Source: Bacteroidales bacterium (lineage in GTDB: Bacteria > Bacteroidota > Bacteroidia > Bacteroidales > M50B96). Taken from it: a DNA stretch of 55,022 nucleotides. The DNA is taken from contig JAIPAR010000002.1 of assembly GCA_021739985.1 (NCBI GenBank), positions 1 through 55,022 on the forward strand, written 5' to 3'. Positions 20,001-28,800 of the stretch are shown piece by piece (the stretch's first letter is position 1; every line of letters starts with the position of its first letter). The translations under genes and the position numbers were made by a program. The notes beneath the pieces are model-generated. The model searched no databases, was not told the origin of the DNA, and was given only the letters and a program-made list of their open reading frames with translations.

Positions 20001-22819
20001 CTTTGACTCTTGCCGGAGGAACACTTCCTTATACCTATGCTTGGAGTAATGGCGCAGACGCTGCTACTAATTCCAACCTGGTTGATGGTTCTTATACCGT
20101 AACAGTTACTGATGCTCACAATTGTACAGTAACCGGTACATATACAATTACCGAACCTGCTGATTATACTTTTGTTGGAAGTACAACTACCAATGTTTCT
20201 TGCAATGGAGTAAATGATGGTGCAATTAATCTATCTATTCAAGGGGGTACTGGAATTATCGGATCTTTTGGATGGTCAAATTTAGAAACTACCGAAGACC
20301 TTGCTAATCTTATTGCTGGTACTTATACGGTTACTTTTGATGATGCTAATGGTTGCGATGGTACCACAGAATTCACGATAACTGAACCAGATGAGTTAGA
20401 AGTTTCGTTAATTAAAACAGACATCACCTGTAATAATTATAATGATGGTACTATTAATGCTACTATCGTTGGTGGAACTGAGCCTTACATTATCAAATGG
20501 AATAATATTCTTTCACCAGAAGATTTAATGGGTCTTGCTGCTGGTGTTTATGATATTGAGATAGTAGATGCTCATTCTTGTGTAGCAACAGCTTCAATTA
20601 CTATTAATAATCCTGCTGCCATTCTGTTAAGTGCAGATATCACTCCGGTGGCATGTTTCCAAGGTAATACTGGTGAAATCGAAATTACAGTTACAAATGG
20701 TGTTGGCCAATTAACTTATGCATGGACTGGCTCCGCTTCAACTTCTGCTATTGCAGAAAATCTTGAAGATGGAACTTATGCTGTTACTGTTACTGATGCT
20801 GGTAATTGTTTCGCTTCATTGGAAGGTTTAATCGTAGTTGAACCTACGCAGCTTACTTCATCTGTTCAAGTAATTGAAGAACAGTGTGTGAATTCAAATG
20901 ATGGGATGGCATTAGTTACAGGTTTAGGTGGTAATGATTCCCAAAATTATACTTACGTATGGAGCATGATTGGTGCTGGCACAACTGATACCGAATCAGG
21001 TATCGAGCCTGGTACTTATTCGGTTACGGTTAGTGATTACAAAGGATGTACATCAGCTAGTGTGTTTACGATTGATGCTGCTGTTCCAATGTCACTATCT
21101 TTAACTGCTATTGATGCTAGTTGTGAAAATAATACCACAGGTAGTGTAAGTGTACTTGCAACTGGTGGAACAGAAGTTTTTGACTATGAATGGTCAAATG
21201 GCTCTTTGCTTGGTAGTACAGGTGCTGTTGGTACAGGTACTTATTTTGTTACCGTTACAGACGGAAATGGTTGTACGGCAACTGGTTCTAAAACTGTCGA
21301 GGCTGATTTCTACTTCAACTTTGATAACGCTGTAAGTTCACCGGTTAGCTGTAATCAGGATGCTGATGGTAGCATTTTAGTTAATTTTGATAACTCACAG
21401 GCAGAGCATTATAGCTTCCAGTGGTATAATGCAAATCACATCGCTATTGGTGGAATTATCAATAATGCATTCACCACTACACTTGCCAATCAGGCAGCTG
21501 GAGACTATTTCCTGGTTGTTACAGCTTATCCTGCAAATGCTTGTTCAAAAGAGTATTCTTTCTCTATTACGGAACCTGACGAATTGTTAATCAGTAATTA
21601 TAATATTACAGATGCAAATTGTTATAAAACCAGTGATGGAGCAATTGATATCACAGTAACAGGAGGAAATGGAGGAAATACTTACAAGTGGATTAAAGGA
21701 GCGAATTTTATTGGAACAAATCAGGACATTACCGGCTTAAGAGCTGCTAATTACCAAGTTATTGTTACCGATAGTAAAGGTTGTTCAGTTATTGGACAGG
21801 CTGTCGTAGGGCAACCTGACTTCCTGACAACTTCATTTGCCAATACAAATGTTAGTTGTTTCAATGCTGGTAATGGTTTAATTAATCTTTCCGTAATTGG
21901 CGGGACCGCTCCATTTACTTATGCTTGGGGTGGTGGAATCACAACGGAAGATCGTTCAAATCTTGCACCGGGTGCATATAATGTGGTAGTAACTGACATC
22001 AATGGTTGTACAACTGCAAATACGATAACAATTACTCAACCTGCTATTTTAGCTGTAACGGATATTAGTCAATCAATTGAAAATTGTGACGAGGTCACTT
22101 TACAAGCTGATGTTACAGGTGGTACTTTACCTTATTATTTTAGTTGGGCAGATAATAATGCCTATGCACCTTTGTTAAGTCAAAATGAAACCATGTTTAC
22201 TGACAATGAAGATGTCTATTACCTGAAAGTCGTTGACGGTAATGGTTGCGTGATTGAGTCCACAGAAATTGTTGATTTGCCAACTCATATTGGTGTAAAC
22301 ATTACTCAAACACACAACAACATTAGTAATGTTTATGGAGCTATTGCAAATGTTACTAATGGAGCTGGAGGAACAACCTATTCTTGGAATACAGGTTCAA
22401 CGCTATCTGTCATTGCAAACCTAAATGTAGGATCAACTTATACTGTAACGGTTACAGATATGAATGGTTGTGAAGACACTGATGACATACAGATTGTTGC
22501 TGTCATGATTACTGATAATACCAATACTCCTGATCAAGATGTTACCTATTTAGAAGGTAATGATTTAATTTTGACAAATGTGGTGGTTTATCCTAACCCA
22601 AGTGCGAACGGAATATTTACCGTTCAAGTTGATCAGATAGATTTATCACATAGCTTCATCAATGTTGTTGATGCACTAGGAAGAATTGTATCTGCTTCTA
22701 TTACTTCTAAGAACTCTCAGGTAGAAATAAGTATTCCAGCAACTGTTGGTGTATATTACCTGCATATTATTACTGAGTCGAATGCTTTGATTACTAAACA
22801 GTTAATCATTAGCGAATAG
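14087..22819 (+). CDS. Giant SprB-repeat surface protein with T9SS sorting domain (2910 aa)
   Basis: A predicted secreted surface adhesin of the SprB-repeat class. The N-terminus has a long n-region of about 22 residues, then a signal peptide core (WVGLMLSLFTLLMINF) ending SSLAQ-Q. About 31 repeats of 75-90 residues follow. Their pattern is ThVsCNGxxDGsI, then GGTxPYTYxWSNG, then AGTYTVTVTDxNGC, then TITEPxAL, and most carry two conserved cysteines. Two repeats (about residues 384-508 and 1078-1206) contain an extra nested domain. The last repeat lacks the first Cys. The C-terminal 80 residues ('VYPNPSANGIF', 'DALGRIV', 'GVYYLHI') are a type A T9SS sorting domain, so it should leave through the type IX system. 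In Flavobacterium johnsoniae SprB moves along the cell surface during gliding; that role here is inference. It is probably co-transcribed with the next gene. Confidence 0.92.
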   Translation: MRNSTNLVQLPSGNVVFSKVKWVGLMLSLFTLLMINFNSSLAQQCGVSVTFQTSDFNGSDVTCFGATDGSVKALPIGGATFQYQYAWASNTAIPNPGNSQVWYNLSAGTYTVTVTDINMCTAVGTVTLTNPAALSITGVTHQDVTCNGEEDGSISVTGVTGGMMDVNQTYYYYWYLTGNTDVFIPGTGNSTSISNLSGDSYKIVVVDANNCQDSEIIDVFEAEGMTKTGGAITHPSCFNYEDGEIANVIMDGGVLPYSYQWYKNGNILVNETTEGISNIGDGTYTLEVTDHDGCSKSYTFNVIEPAAITANVVLVDAISCNGTNDGSLTVDILPVGGIYDIIWSGLNVNGNTNLTISNLVPGTYSVQVQDNNGCPATGSASGDPSLPGTWTYVNTGINHTFYLAAADYGMIGGTHQISAGDYLGAFVGNLCVGYAVVGADNTVLTAWANDSETGGKDGFDNGDVVEFRLFRPLVDEFVMDNATFEVIPGTVSNGTFYEEGASVLNGLSFQDVYPTSSIAMTLTQPSVLMGSAVPTHVSCNGDEDGSINLTVSGGTSPYTFVWSLNGLVTEDISDLDAGNYIVTITDHNNCETTANATITQPAILSFNGSATITDVACHGLSTGIIQAPAIAGGTSPYTYLWSNAATTSSVTGLNAGTYDLTITDAHNCTITDSYDVNQPAAALAASGITTNINCFGDLSGGINLSVTGGTAPYSFAWSNVAITEDLSNVAAGSYTVTVSDDHSCTTVETFLLTQPVAALSFTNITLSEYNGYGVECPGDDNGSISVSVTGGSEPYNYSWSTGSTLNNINTLSANVSYVLTVTDNKGCTLTTSQTLTEPDALSFTNVNENVHCVNGSNGLINLTVYNGVTPYTYSWSNGQQTQDISLLVAGNYSVTVSDANDCQHVENYTITEPLAISITEDFSDYNGYNVQCNGGDNGEIELTVLGGTAPYFYGWSHDVNATTALVTDLEAGSYTVTVTDAFGCTATEIYTLDEPTAMVVQVTPSPALCNGDDNGSILVNIANAIGDVTITWNGGGPVTIDELNNDSYGILGLSAGTYTVTVQDENTCSAGSAVAATPTGWDYVENTGADHQMIVPVGGLFEIAPGIPVQNGDYLGVFFDDNGDKVCGGFLIYDGVNNSFAVWGDDIFTIEKDGFLEGEAFVWKIFRPFAGEFDAFVTYAPIGGSVFNTNLFETDGTSAITAMNSNIDYGEVNITTAVVSEPEVLEIVSMVAPLIQCHDEVTSITANVEGGTLPYTFTWSGDASITSAITNKIAGTYDVTVTDANACTAIAQKVVNNPDAIVFTIDTDDVLCYGDNTGSAVIATETGGYAPYTYTWEAGPATLAFGTYHVTLTDAQGCTEVETFNINQPDTLVTTAAITHVLCNTAATGQIVLTTIGGTAPYDYEWSVPGNTNTISNLVAGSYSVTVEDFQGCLNIHTIAITQPDPISISQFTISDYNGYGVKCNTSTEGFVNITPAGGVAPYSYEWSDGQTTQNAINLAGGLGVVYDVTITDHNSCTFTSQSYAITAPDALSADAIVTSSFNTNIGGPFNTSCNGLDGEAEVAANGGVGNYSYEWSNGDLTTEIDGLAGGTYTVTVTDANACTITDVITVTTPGPVNVEINHASDYNGFDVACYGGSNGGIQLDWDGGVGEFDIYWVNWGNNSNLNIANQTITVNTFPAGTFYAVIVDANGCAAQSSTITLDQPTEITLPNPAAFAPTCHNGNDAYIDITNITGGFSDGLHPYTASWFFPSNIPFSLGLVHTGLSPDITYTGQVTDGNNCSKLIYVTTPNISEIEVSNIAVTDVLCNGASTGEITADVIGGHGNYTFGTNFAGPYTANETTGLAAGTYTLYVRDAQNCTVNVPNIVVEENSLIVPTEAITHVACNGEANGAITITTLGGIAPYSYIWAAPVNSTNSDIAGLIAGDYTVTITDSESCERSFTYTVTEPDVLEITAAIEIDANCYNAATGQVALTLAGGTLPYTYAWSNGADAATNSNLVDGSYTVTVTDAHNCTVTGTYTITEPADYTFVGSTTTNVSCNGVNDGAINLSIQGGTGIIGSFGWSNLETTEDLANLIAGTYTVTFDDANGCDGTTEFTITEPDELEVSLIKTDITCNNYNDGTINATIVGGTEPYIIKWNNILSPEDLMGLAAGVYDIEIVDAHSCVATASITINNPAAILLSADITPVACFQGNTGEIEITVTNGVGQLTYAWTGSASTSAIAENLEDGTYAVTVTDAGNCFASLEGLIVVEPTQLTSSVQVIEEQCVNSNDGMALVTGLGGNDSQNYTYVWSMIGAGTTDTESGIEPGTYSVTVSDYKGCTSASVFTIDAAVPMSLSLTAIDASCENNTTGSVSVLATGGTEVFDYEWSNGSLLGSTGAVGTGTYFVTVTDGNGCTATGSKTVEADFYFNFDNAVSSPVSCNQDADGSILVNFDNSQAEHYSFQWYNANHIAIGGIINNAFTTTLANQAAGDYFLVVTAYPANACSKEYSFSITEPDELLISNYNITDANCYKTSDGAIDITVTGGNGGNTYKWIKGANFIGTNQDITGLRAANYQVIVTDSKGCSVIGQAVVGQPDFLTTSFANTNVSCFNAGNGLINLSVIGGTAPFTYAWGGGITTEDRSNLAPGAYNVVVTDINGCTTANTITITQPAILAVTDISQSIENCDEVTLQADVTGGTLPYYFSWADNNAYAPLLSQNETMFTDNEDVYYLKVVDGNGCVIESTEIVDLPTHIGVNITQTHNNISNVYGAIANVTNGAGGTTYSWNTGSTLSVIANLNVGSTYTVTVTDMNGCEDTDDIQIVAVMITDNTNTPDQDVTYLEGNDLILTNVVVYPNPSANGIFTVQVDQIDLSHSFINVVDALGRIVSASITSKNSQVEISIPATVGVYYLHIITESNALITKQLIISE
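15236..15610 (+). other. Nested GDYLG domain, copy 1
   Basis: This segment encodes a domain of about 125 residues inserted into a SprB repeat, between the 'NNGCPATGSA' strand and the closing 'TLTQPSVL' strand. Key positions: WTYVNTGINH, GDYLGAF, CVGY, AWANDS, KDGFDNGD, FRLFRP. Two relatives lie at 17318-17705 and 36010-36378. I cannot assign it to a named family. Confidence 0.75.
17318..17705 (+). other. Nested GDYLG domain, copy 2
   Basis: Same domain as at 15236, again placed just before the last strand of a SprB repeat. Key positions: WDYVENTGADH, GDYLGVFFDDNGDKVCGGF, AVWGDD, KDGFLEGE, WKIFRP. Confidence 0.78.
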
Positions 22820-22830
22820 CAAACTAATAT

Positions 22831-22860
22831 TAATCGGATGGTGGTAACACCATCCGATTA
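22831..22860 (+). other. Perfect intercistronic hairpin between the two giant genes
   Basis: TAATCGGATGGTG and CACCATCCGATTA form a 13-bp perfect stem closed by a GTAA (GNRA) tetraloop. Only 24 bases separate it from the next start codon. It has no T tract, so it is a weak terminator at best; RNA stabilisation or partial termination is more likely. Confidence 0.8.
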
Positions 22861-22883
22861 TTAAATAAATAAATATTAGCCAT

Positions 22884-25800
22884 ATGAAAAAGTACTACAT
22901 CTTATTGTCACTTTTTATTTCGGTAGCATTAAGTTCTTTTGGACAACAAGTTTTGTTACAGGAGAATTTTAATAGTGCTGCAGCTATACCTGCTGGTTGG
23001 GAGACCATCTTAAACGATGGGACTGGTAATCCTTCGGAATGGGAGGTTGGAAGTAATCTCAGTTCAGCCTCTTTTGTTATTCCTGCTAATGATGGAAATT
23101 ATGCGGTATCTAATGATAATGCTTGTTCCTGTAGTTTATTGGCAGATAAAATAATCACTCCGAGTATTAATTTCACTGGAGTAACCGGCGCATTCCTTCG
23201 ATTTAAATCTTTTTTACCAAGTCAATTATATCCTAGTGATTCAAAAGGATTTATTTTCTTAGTTGATGCTGGTAATAATTTTATATTCGTAGATGAAATC
23301 AATACAAATGTTTCCTGGACTACTACAGAGATTCCTCTGACTGCAGCAAATGGAAATATGCGAATTGCTTTTGTACATTCGGATTCCCTGGCCCTTGCAG
23401 ATTTTGGAGGCTGGGCCATTGATGATGTTCAAGTTTTAGTTCCATATTCTCATGATTTAACTATCACCTCACTTATCTCACCTGTTTCAGGATGTATGAC
23501 AAATAGTGAAGCTCTTGCCATTAGCATTAAAAATGTGGGTACACAAATAGCTAACAATTTTTCAGTAAATTATATTCTCAACGGGGGCACTCCGGTTAAT
23601 CATAATTTTACAAATCTTGGTTTAGCTAGCGGGCAGGTACATAATTATACTTTTTTGGATCCTGTTAATCTGAATGGTGGTGCAGCTAATAATATTGTTG
23701 TTTCAGTTGTTTGGGCCAATGATTTAAATGTTTCCAATAATAGTCTCAGTTCTATTGTTAGTCGCGATTCTACTTTAACGGTAGGTACAATCGAAACATT
23801 TAATGGAAACACAAGTTATATGTATGATGTTGAAGCGAATGCGAAAGCTACAGCTTCATTATCAAATAGTCAGGCCGTTTTAGGTGGCATAAATGCACCA
23901 GGATGGACGGGTGGAGTTGGAAATACAACTGCAGCGAATGCATGGAATGATAATTCTGCGTTTCATTCATCTGTCGTACTAGCTTGTAATGGTGGTCAGG
24001 TTCCGCAAATCAATAAAAGTTTAGAATTAAGCTTTGATTTACGTCAGGAGACTGGTTCATCTGTTTTATACAATTGGTTTGGTGTATTTGTCAACAATGT
24101 ACAAATTGCTGATCAAAATGGTGTGTTAAATTTTAACCCTTTAACACAAAATGCTGATATTTTCGTTACACGAACTTTTAATCTATCCGCATTTAAAAAT
24201 ACCGCATTTACTTTAGAATTACGTGCCAGTACTAAAAATTCAACTGATAAAGTATTCATTGACAATATTATAGTTAATGAAAGAAATGAGTTTGATGCCG
24301 GCGTTGTTTCCATTTTGTCACCTGAATCAAATTGTGGTTTGACTGCTACTCAAAATTTGCAGTTGACAATCAAAAATTATGGACTGACGTCGCTTATCAA
24401 TGTGCCGATTTATTATCAAGTAGATAATGGTACAGCTCAACTTGCTGGTATTTATGCTGGTCCTTTAGCAATAGGTGCAACTAGTTCAACAATTACTTTT
24501 AACAATTTACCGATGAGTGCGTTGGCAAACGCAGGTTCACATACGTTAAAAGTATATACTTTTGTTTCTGGAGACAATCTAAATAGTTCGAATGATTATC
24601 AAATAATTAATTTGATTAATCAGCCTGAAATTGCAATTTTCCCTTATGAAGAAGACTTTGAAGGAAATTCAAACTGGTCCTTCTCCGGTACGAATTCTAG
24701 CTGGGAGATTGGTATCCCTGCAGGTGTCGAGATTACTCCAACGGTTGCAGGCTCTAAGGCTTTAATTACAAATGCTGACGGTAATTATAATTATAATGAA
24801 GTTTCTTATGCTACTTCACCTTGCTTTGACTTTACTTCATTATCGAATGCATATATCGAATTTAGCCTAAATGTTCATTCAGATCCAGAGGATGATGGAG
24901 CTCAAATTCAATATTCTATTAACAATGGAGCATGGACATTATTGGGGACTGTTCCTGCACCTCCAAACCCAACAAATTGGTATTTTGATAATGTAACTTC
25001 TTTAGGAAATACCGGTGGATGGTCTGCTGAGACAAATGAATGGATAACAGCAAGTTATGATTTGGGCAATGCTCCATTTGCAAATGCTGCCAATGTACGC
25101 TTCCGCGTAAAATTTGCTTCTGATAATGATAATACGGGTCCATTAGGTAACGTAGATTATGATGGGATTGCAATTGATAATATTTATATTGGCGAATCTC
25201 AAGCAAACTTTGATTTGAAAGCAAATGGCATTACTGCTCCATCATCAGGTAGTAACTTAAGCAATTCGGAAAGTATATCAGTTTTGGTTACGAATACTGG
25301 TCTCCAAGCAATTACTTCCTTTAATGTTTCTTATCAGGTAAATGCATTACCTGTTGTTACAGAAACATTTAACCAAGCCATAGCTTCAGGGGCTAGTGCA
25401 ACTGTAACATTTTCTACAGGAGCTGATTTCTCTACTGTTGGCACTTATACTATTACAGCAACGGTTGATTTAGCTGCTGATGGAAATGTTACAAATAATT
25501 CAACTAGCTCAACAATCATTAATGAATTATTAGTTAATACCTATCCTTATACAGAGAATTTTGATGGACTGAATCACCAATGGGTATCTGGAGGTGTATT
25601 TAGTAGTTGGCAACTCGTAGTACCAACAGGTACATCGGTAGTTGGTGATCCATTAACAAGCCCTGCTACAGATTTAGTATGGGTAACCAATGCTAATGCT
25701 GGTGGGTATTATAATTCGGAAAATAGTTATGTTCAAAGTCCAGAATTCGATTTCACGAATTTAATAGAGCCCGCTGTATCTATGCGTATTTCGTACAATA

Positions 25801-28800
25801 CGGAACCAGATAGTGATGGCGCAAGACTGGAAATATCAACTGATGGAGGGATTACTTTCTCTGCTGTTGGTGTTCTGGCAACGCCTCCCAATGTTGAAAA
25901 CTGGTATGTAAACCCGGTGGATGCTTTTGGTGGAGCCGCAGGATGGACTGGAACAAGATCATGGGTTAATGCTACTCAGGATTTAACTGCTTTTGCCGGT
26001 CAAGCCAGCGTTATTTTCCGCGTGTATTTTAAAGCAGACGCCAATGTTAGTGATGAAGGATTTGCTTTTGATGATTTTTCTGTAATTGAAGCAGCTCCGC
26101 ATGATTTGGCCGTAACAGCCTGGACCACGCAACCAACAGGTTGTGGTTTAACTAACGCTGAGGCTATTACAATAACTGTTCAGAATAATGGTGTGTTTGC
26201 AGAAACTGAGTTTGATGCAACATATACTATTGACTTGGATGGAAATTTGGTCACTGTTACTGAAACGGTAAGTGGAATTAACCTGGCTCCAAATACCAGC
26301 ATGAACTATACTTTCCAACAGCTTGCAAATTTTGATGCAACCGGAAGTTATGTCTGCTCTGCTACGGTTACTATACCTAATGATGCAAGTGCCGGAAACA
26401 ATACGGTTAACGAGATTATCAACAGCTTTGATGTGATTTCAACTTTCCCGGCTGTTTATACATTTGAAACTTCAGATGGAGGTTGGTTCACAGGTGGTAC
26501 GAATAGCTCTTTTGAGTTAGGTGTGCCTGCTGCAGGTAACACTGTTATCAATGCAGCTGCTGAAGGTGCTAAAGCGTGGGTTTCAAATTTAGATGGTAGT
26601 CATAATGCTAGTGAAAATTCATACCTAGAAAGTCAGTGCTATAACTTCTCCGGCATCTTAGTTCCTGCTATTAGTTTCGATTACATTATTAATACTGAGA
26701 TTTTCAATGGAACTATTGCTTTTGATGGTGCTCGTCTGGAAGTTTCTATCGATGGTGGTACAACATGGTCAGTTGTTGGAAATGTAAATGATACAACAAA
26801 TTGGTATAATTATGCCACTATTAGTAATTTTAACGAAACTCAAGGTTGGGCGGGAACAACAGCATCTTGGACTCACACTACTTATCAGTTAGATAATTTA
26901 GCGAATGCTCCAAGTGTTAAATTTAGATTTGCCTTCAAAACAGACGGATTTAACACCAGTCTATATGAAGGCTTTGGAGTTGATAATATCCGTATTTTTA
27001 ATGATATGCCAAATGATGTAGCTGTTACAGCTATAGCTAGTTTGGATAATTGTGAGTTCATCAATGATGTGGATGTGACAATAACTGTTAAGAATTTTGC
27101 TGTTGGTTATACCCATATGGCAGGAACTCAGATTCCAGTTTCTTTCACATTTGATGGAAATACGTATAATGAGAATCTTACTTTAGCCGCTAATTTAGCC
27201 CCTGGTGAAACAGTAAATTATACTTTTACTGCCACAATTGATATTCCAGCTGCTAATTCTTATGCTATAAGCGCTACAACCAATTTGCAATTTGATTTGG
27301 ATGGTGCCAACGATGAGTTTACTACTTCTTTCAATTCCTATGCTACTCCAATCCTGAGCGAAACGATTACGAATGTAACCTGTTTCGGTTTAATGGATGG
27401 TTCTATAGCTTTAGCAAACAATCCTGGATTCACCTATTTATGGAGTGTTAATGCAAATAGTGCTATCACCGAAGGAGTATCTAATCTAGCTGCCGGCAGC
27501 TATTTTGTTACTATAACAAGTGGCAATAATTGCGTTCTTGAAGCTGGTCCTATCCTTGTAACAGAACCTACGGAGCTTACTGCTTCTGGTGTTTACACAA
27601 ACGCCACTTGCAATGGAGCAAGTGATGGAAGTATTGATGTTACAATCAATGGTGGAACCTTGCCTTATTCAGCGATTTGGAATGCTGGAGCTTATACCAG
27701 CGAGGATTTAAGTGGTATTGGAGCAGGTGTTTATACGTTAGTTATTAGCGATGATAATTCTTGTACCGAAACATTGAGTTTCACGCTAATTGATGCAACT
27801 TCTCTTCCATTAACTGAGGCATTTGAAGGATTAGCTCTTCCTGCTGGTTGGGCTAGAAGCCAACATGCTTCTTCAGTTGGTTGGGAGTTTGGCACGAATA
27901 TCAATCATGCAACTTTGCCGTTCTTCGCTATTCCTGCACATACCGGATATGCTGCTGCTAACGACAATAAAAATGATGATTTTTCTGCTGCATTAAACCT
28001 TGCTACCGAAGATCGATTAATAACTCCACGGTTGGATCTCAGTGGGTACACTCATGTAAATCTGCAATTTGATGCTTTCTTTGAAGGATTTTCAGACATT
28101 GCAACTTTTGAGGTTACAATGAATGGAGGTACGTCTTGGAATACAGTATGGACATTAACTTCAAATTCAGCCTGGCAAGAAGATTTAAGTATCAATCTGG
28201 ATGCTTTCATTGATCATTGCGATGTTCAATTTGCATTTAAATACAATGATGGTGGCGAATGGGGAAATGGTTTTGCGATTGATAATGTATCAATTGTTGG
28301 AACAGTACAACCTCAGTTTGATTTGGCTGCAACAGCTATTATCGCACCTGCCGGAAATTCTTGTACATTTACTGCTAATGAGCCTGTTACTGTTAGTGTT
28401 TCGAACCTGGGAACTGATTTAGCAAGTGGCGCAAGCCTGGCTTTAGAAGTAAATGGTCAAACACTGGCTACTGAAGTACTCCCAAATATTAATAGCGGTG
28501 CTACTATAAATTACACCTTCTTAACCGGCTTTAACTTTGATGCTGCAGGCAGCTATGCTATTACTGCTTCGATTGTATGGGTTAATGATTTAGAGGCAGG
28601 AAACAATACCGTAAGTGGTAGCCTTGTTTCTTACCCAACCATTTCTTCTTTCCCATATATGGAAGATTTCAATGATGGTGATTTTGATGCATTTGCAGTT
28701 AGTAATGGAGCAGAGGCTTCAGCAAGTTTTGCGGGTGGTGCTTTAGTTTTTGCTGGTGGAAATCCTCTTATTGGATGGACTGGCGGAGCCAGTGCAACAG

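Larger units (their letters stand above)
14216..22510 (+). repeat. SprB-type protein repeat array in the first giant gene (about 31 units)
   Basis: About 31 diverged tandem units of 225-270 bases, read from the protein pattern (CNG..DGS..GG..PY.Y.WSNG..AGTYTVTVTD..GC). At DNA level the units are not near-identical, so the array is old or under selection for divergence. Two units are lengthened by nested domains at 15236-15610 and 17318-17705. Confidence 0.9.

Noticed and set aside
22820-22883. Possibility that the two giant genes are one gene broken by a frameshift or stop
   Set aside because: The first ends in a complete T9SS sorting domain and the second begins with a complete signal peptide, so they are two genes.
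24919-25224. 101-codon minus-strand frame inside the second giant gene
   Set aside because: Antisense shadow; low-complexity His/Gln/Leu composition and no upstream signals.
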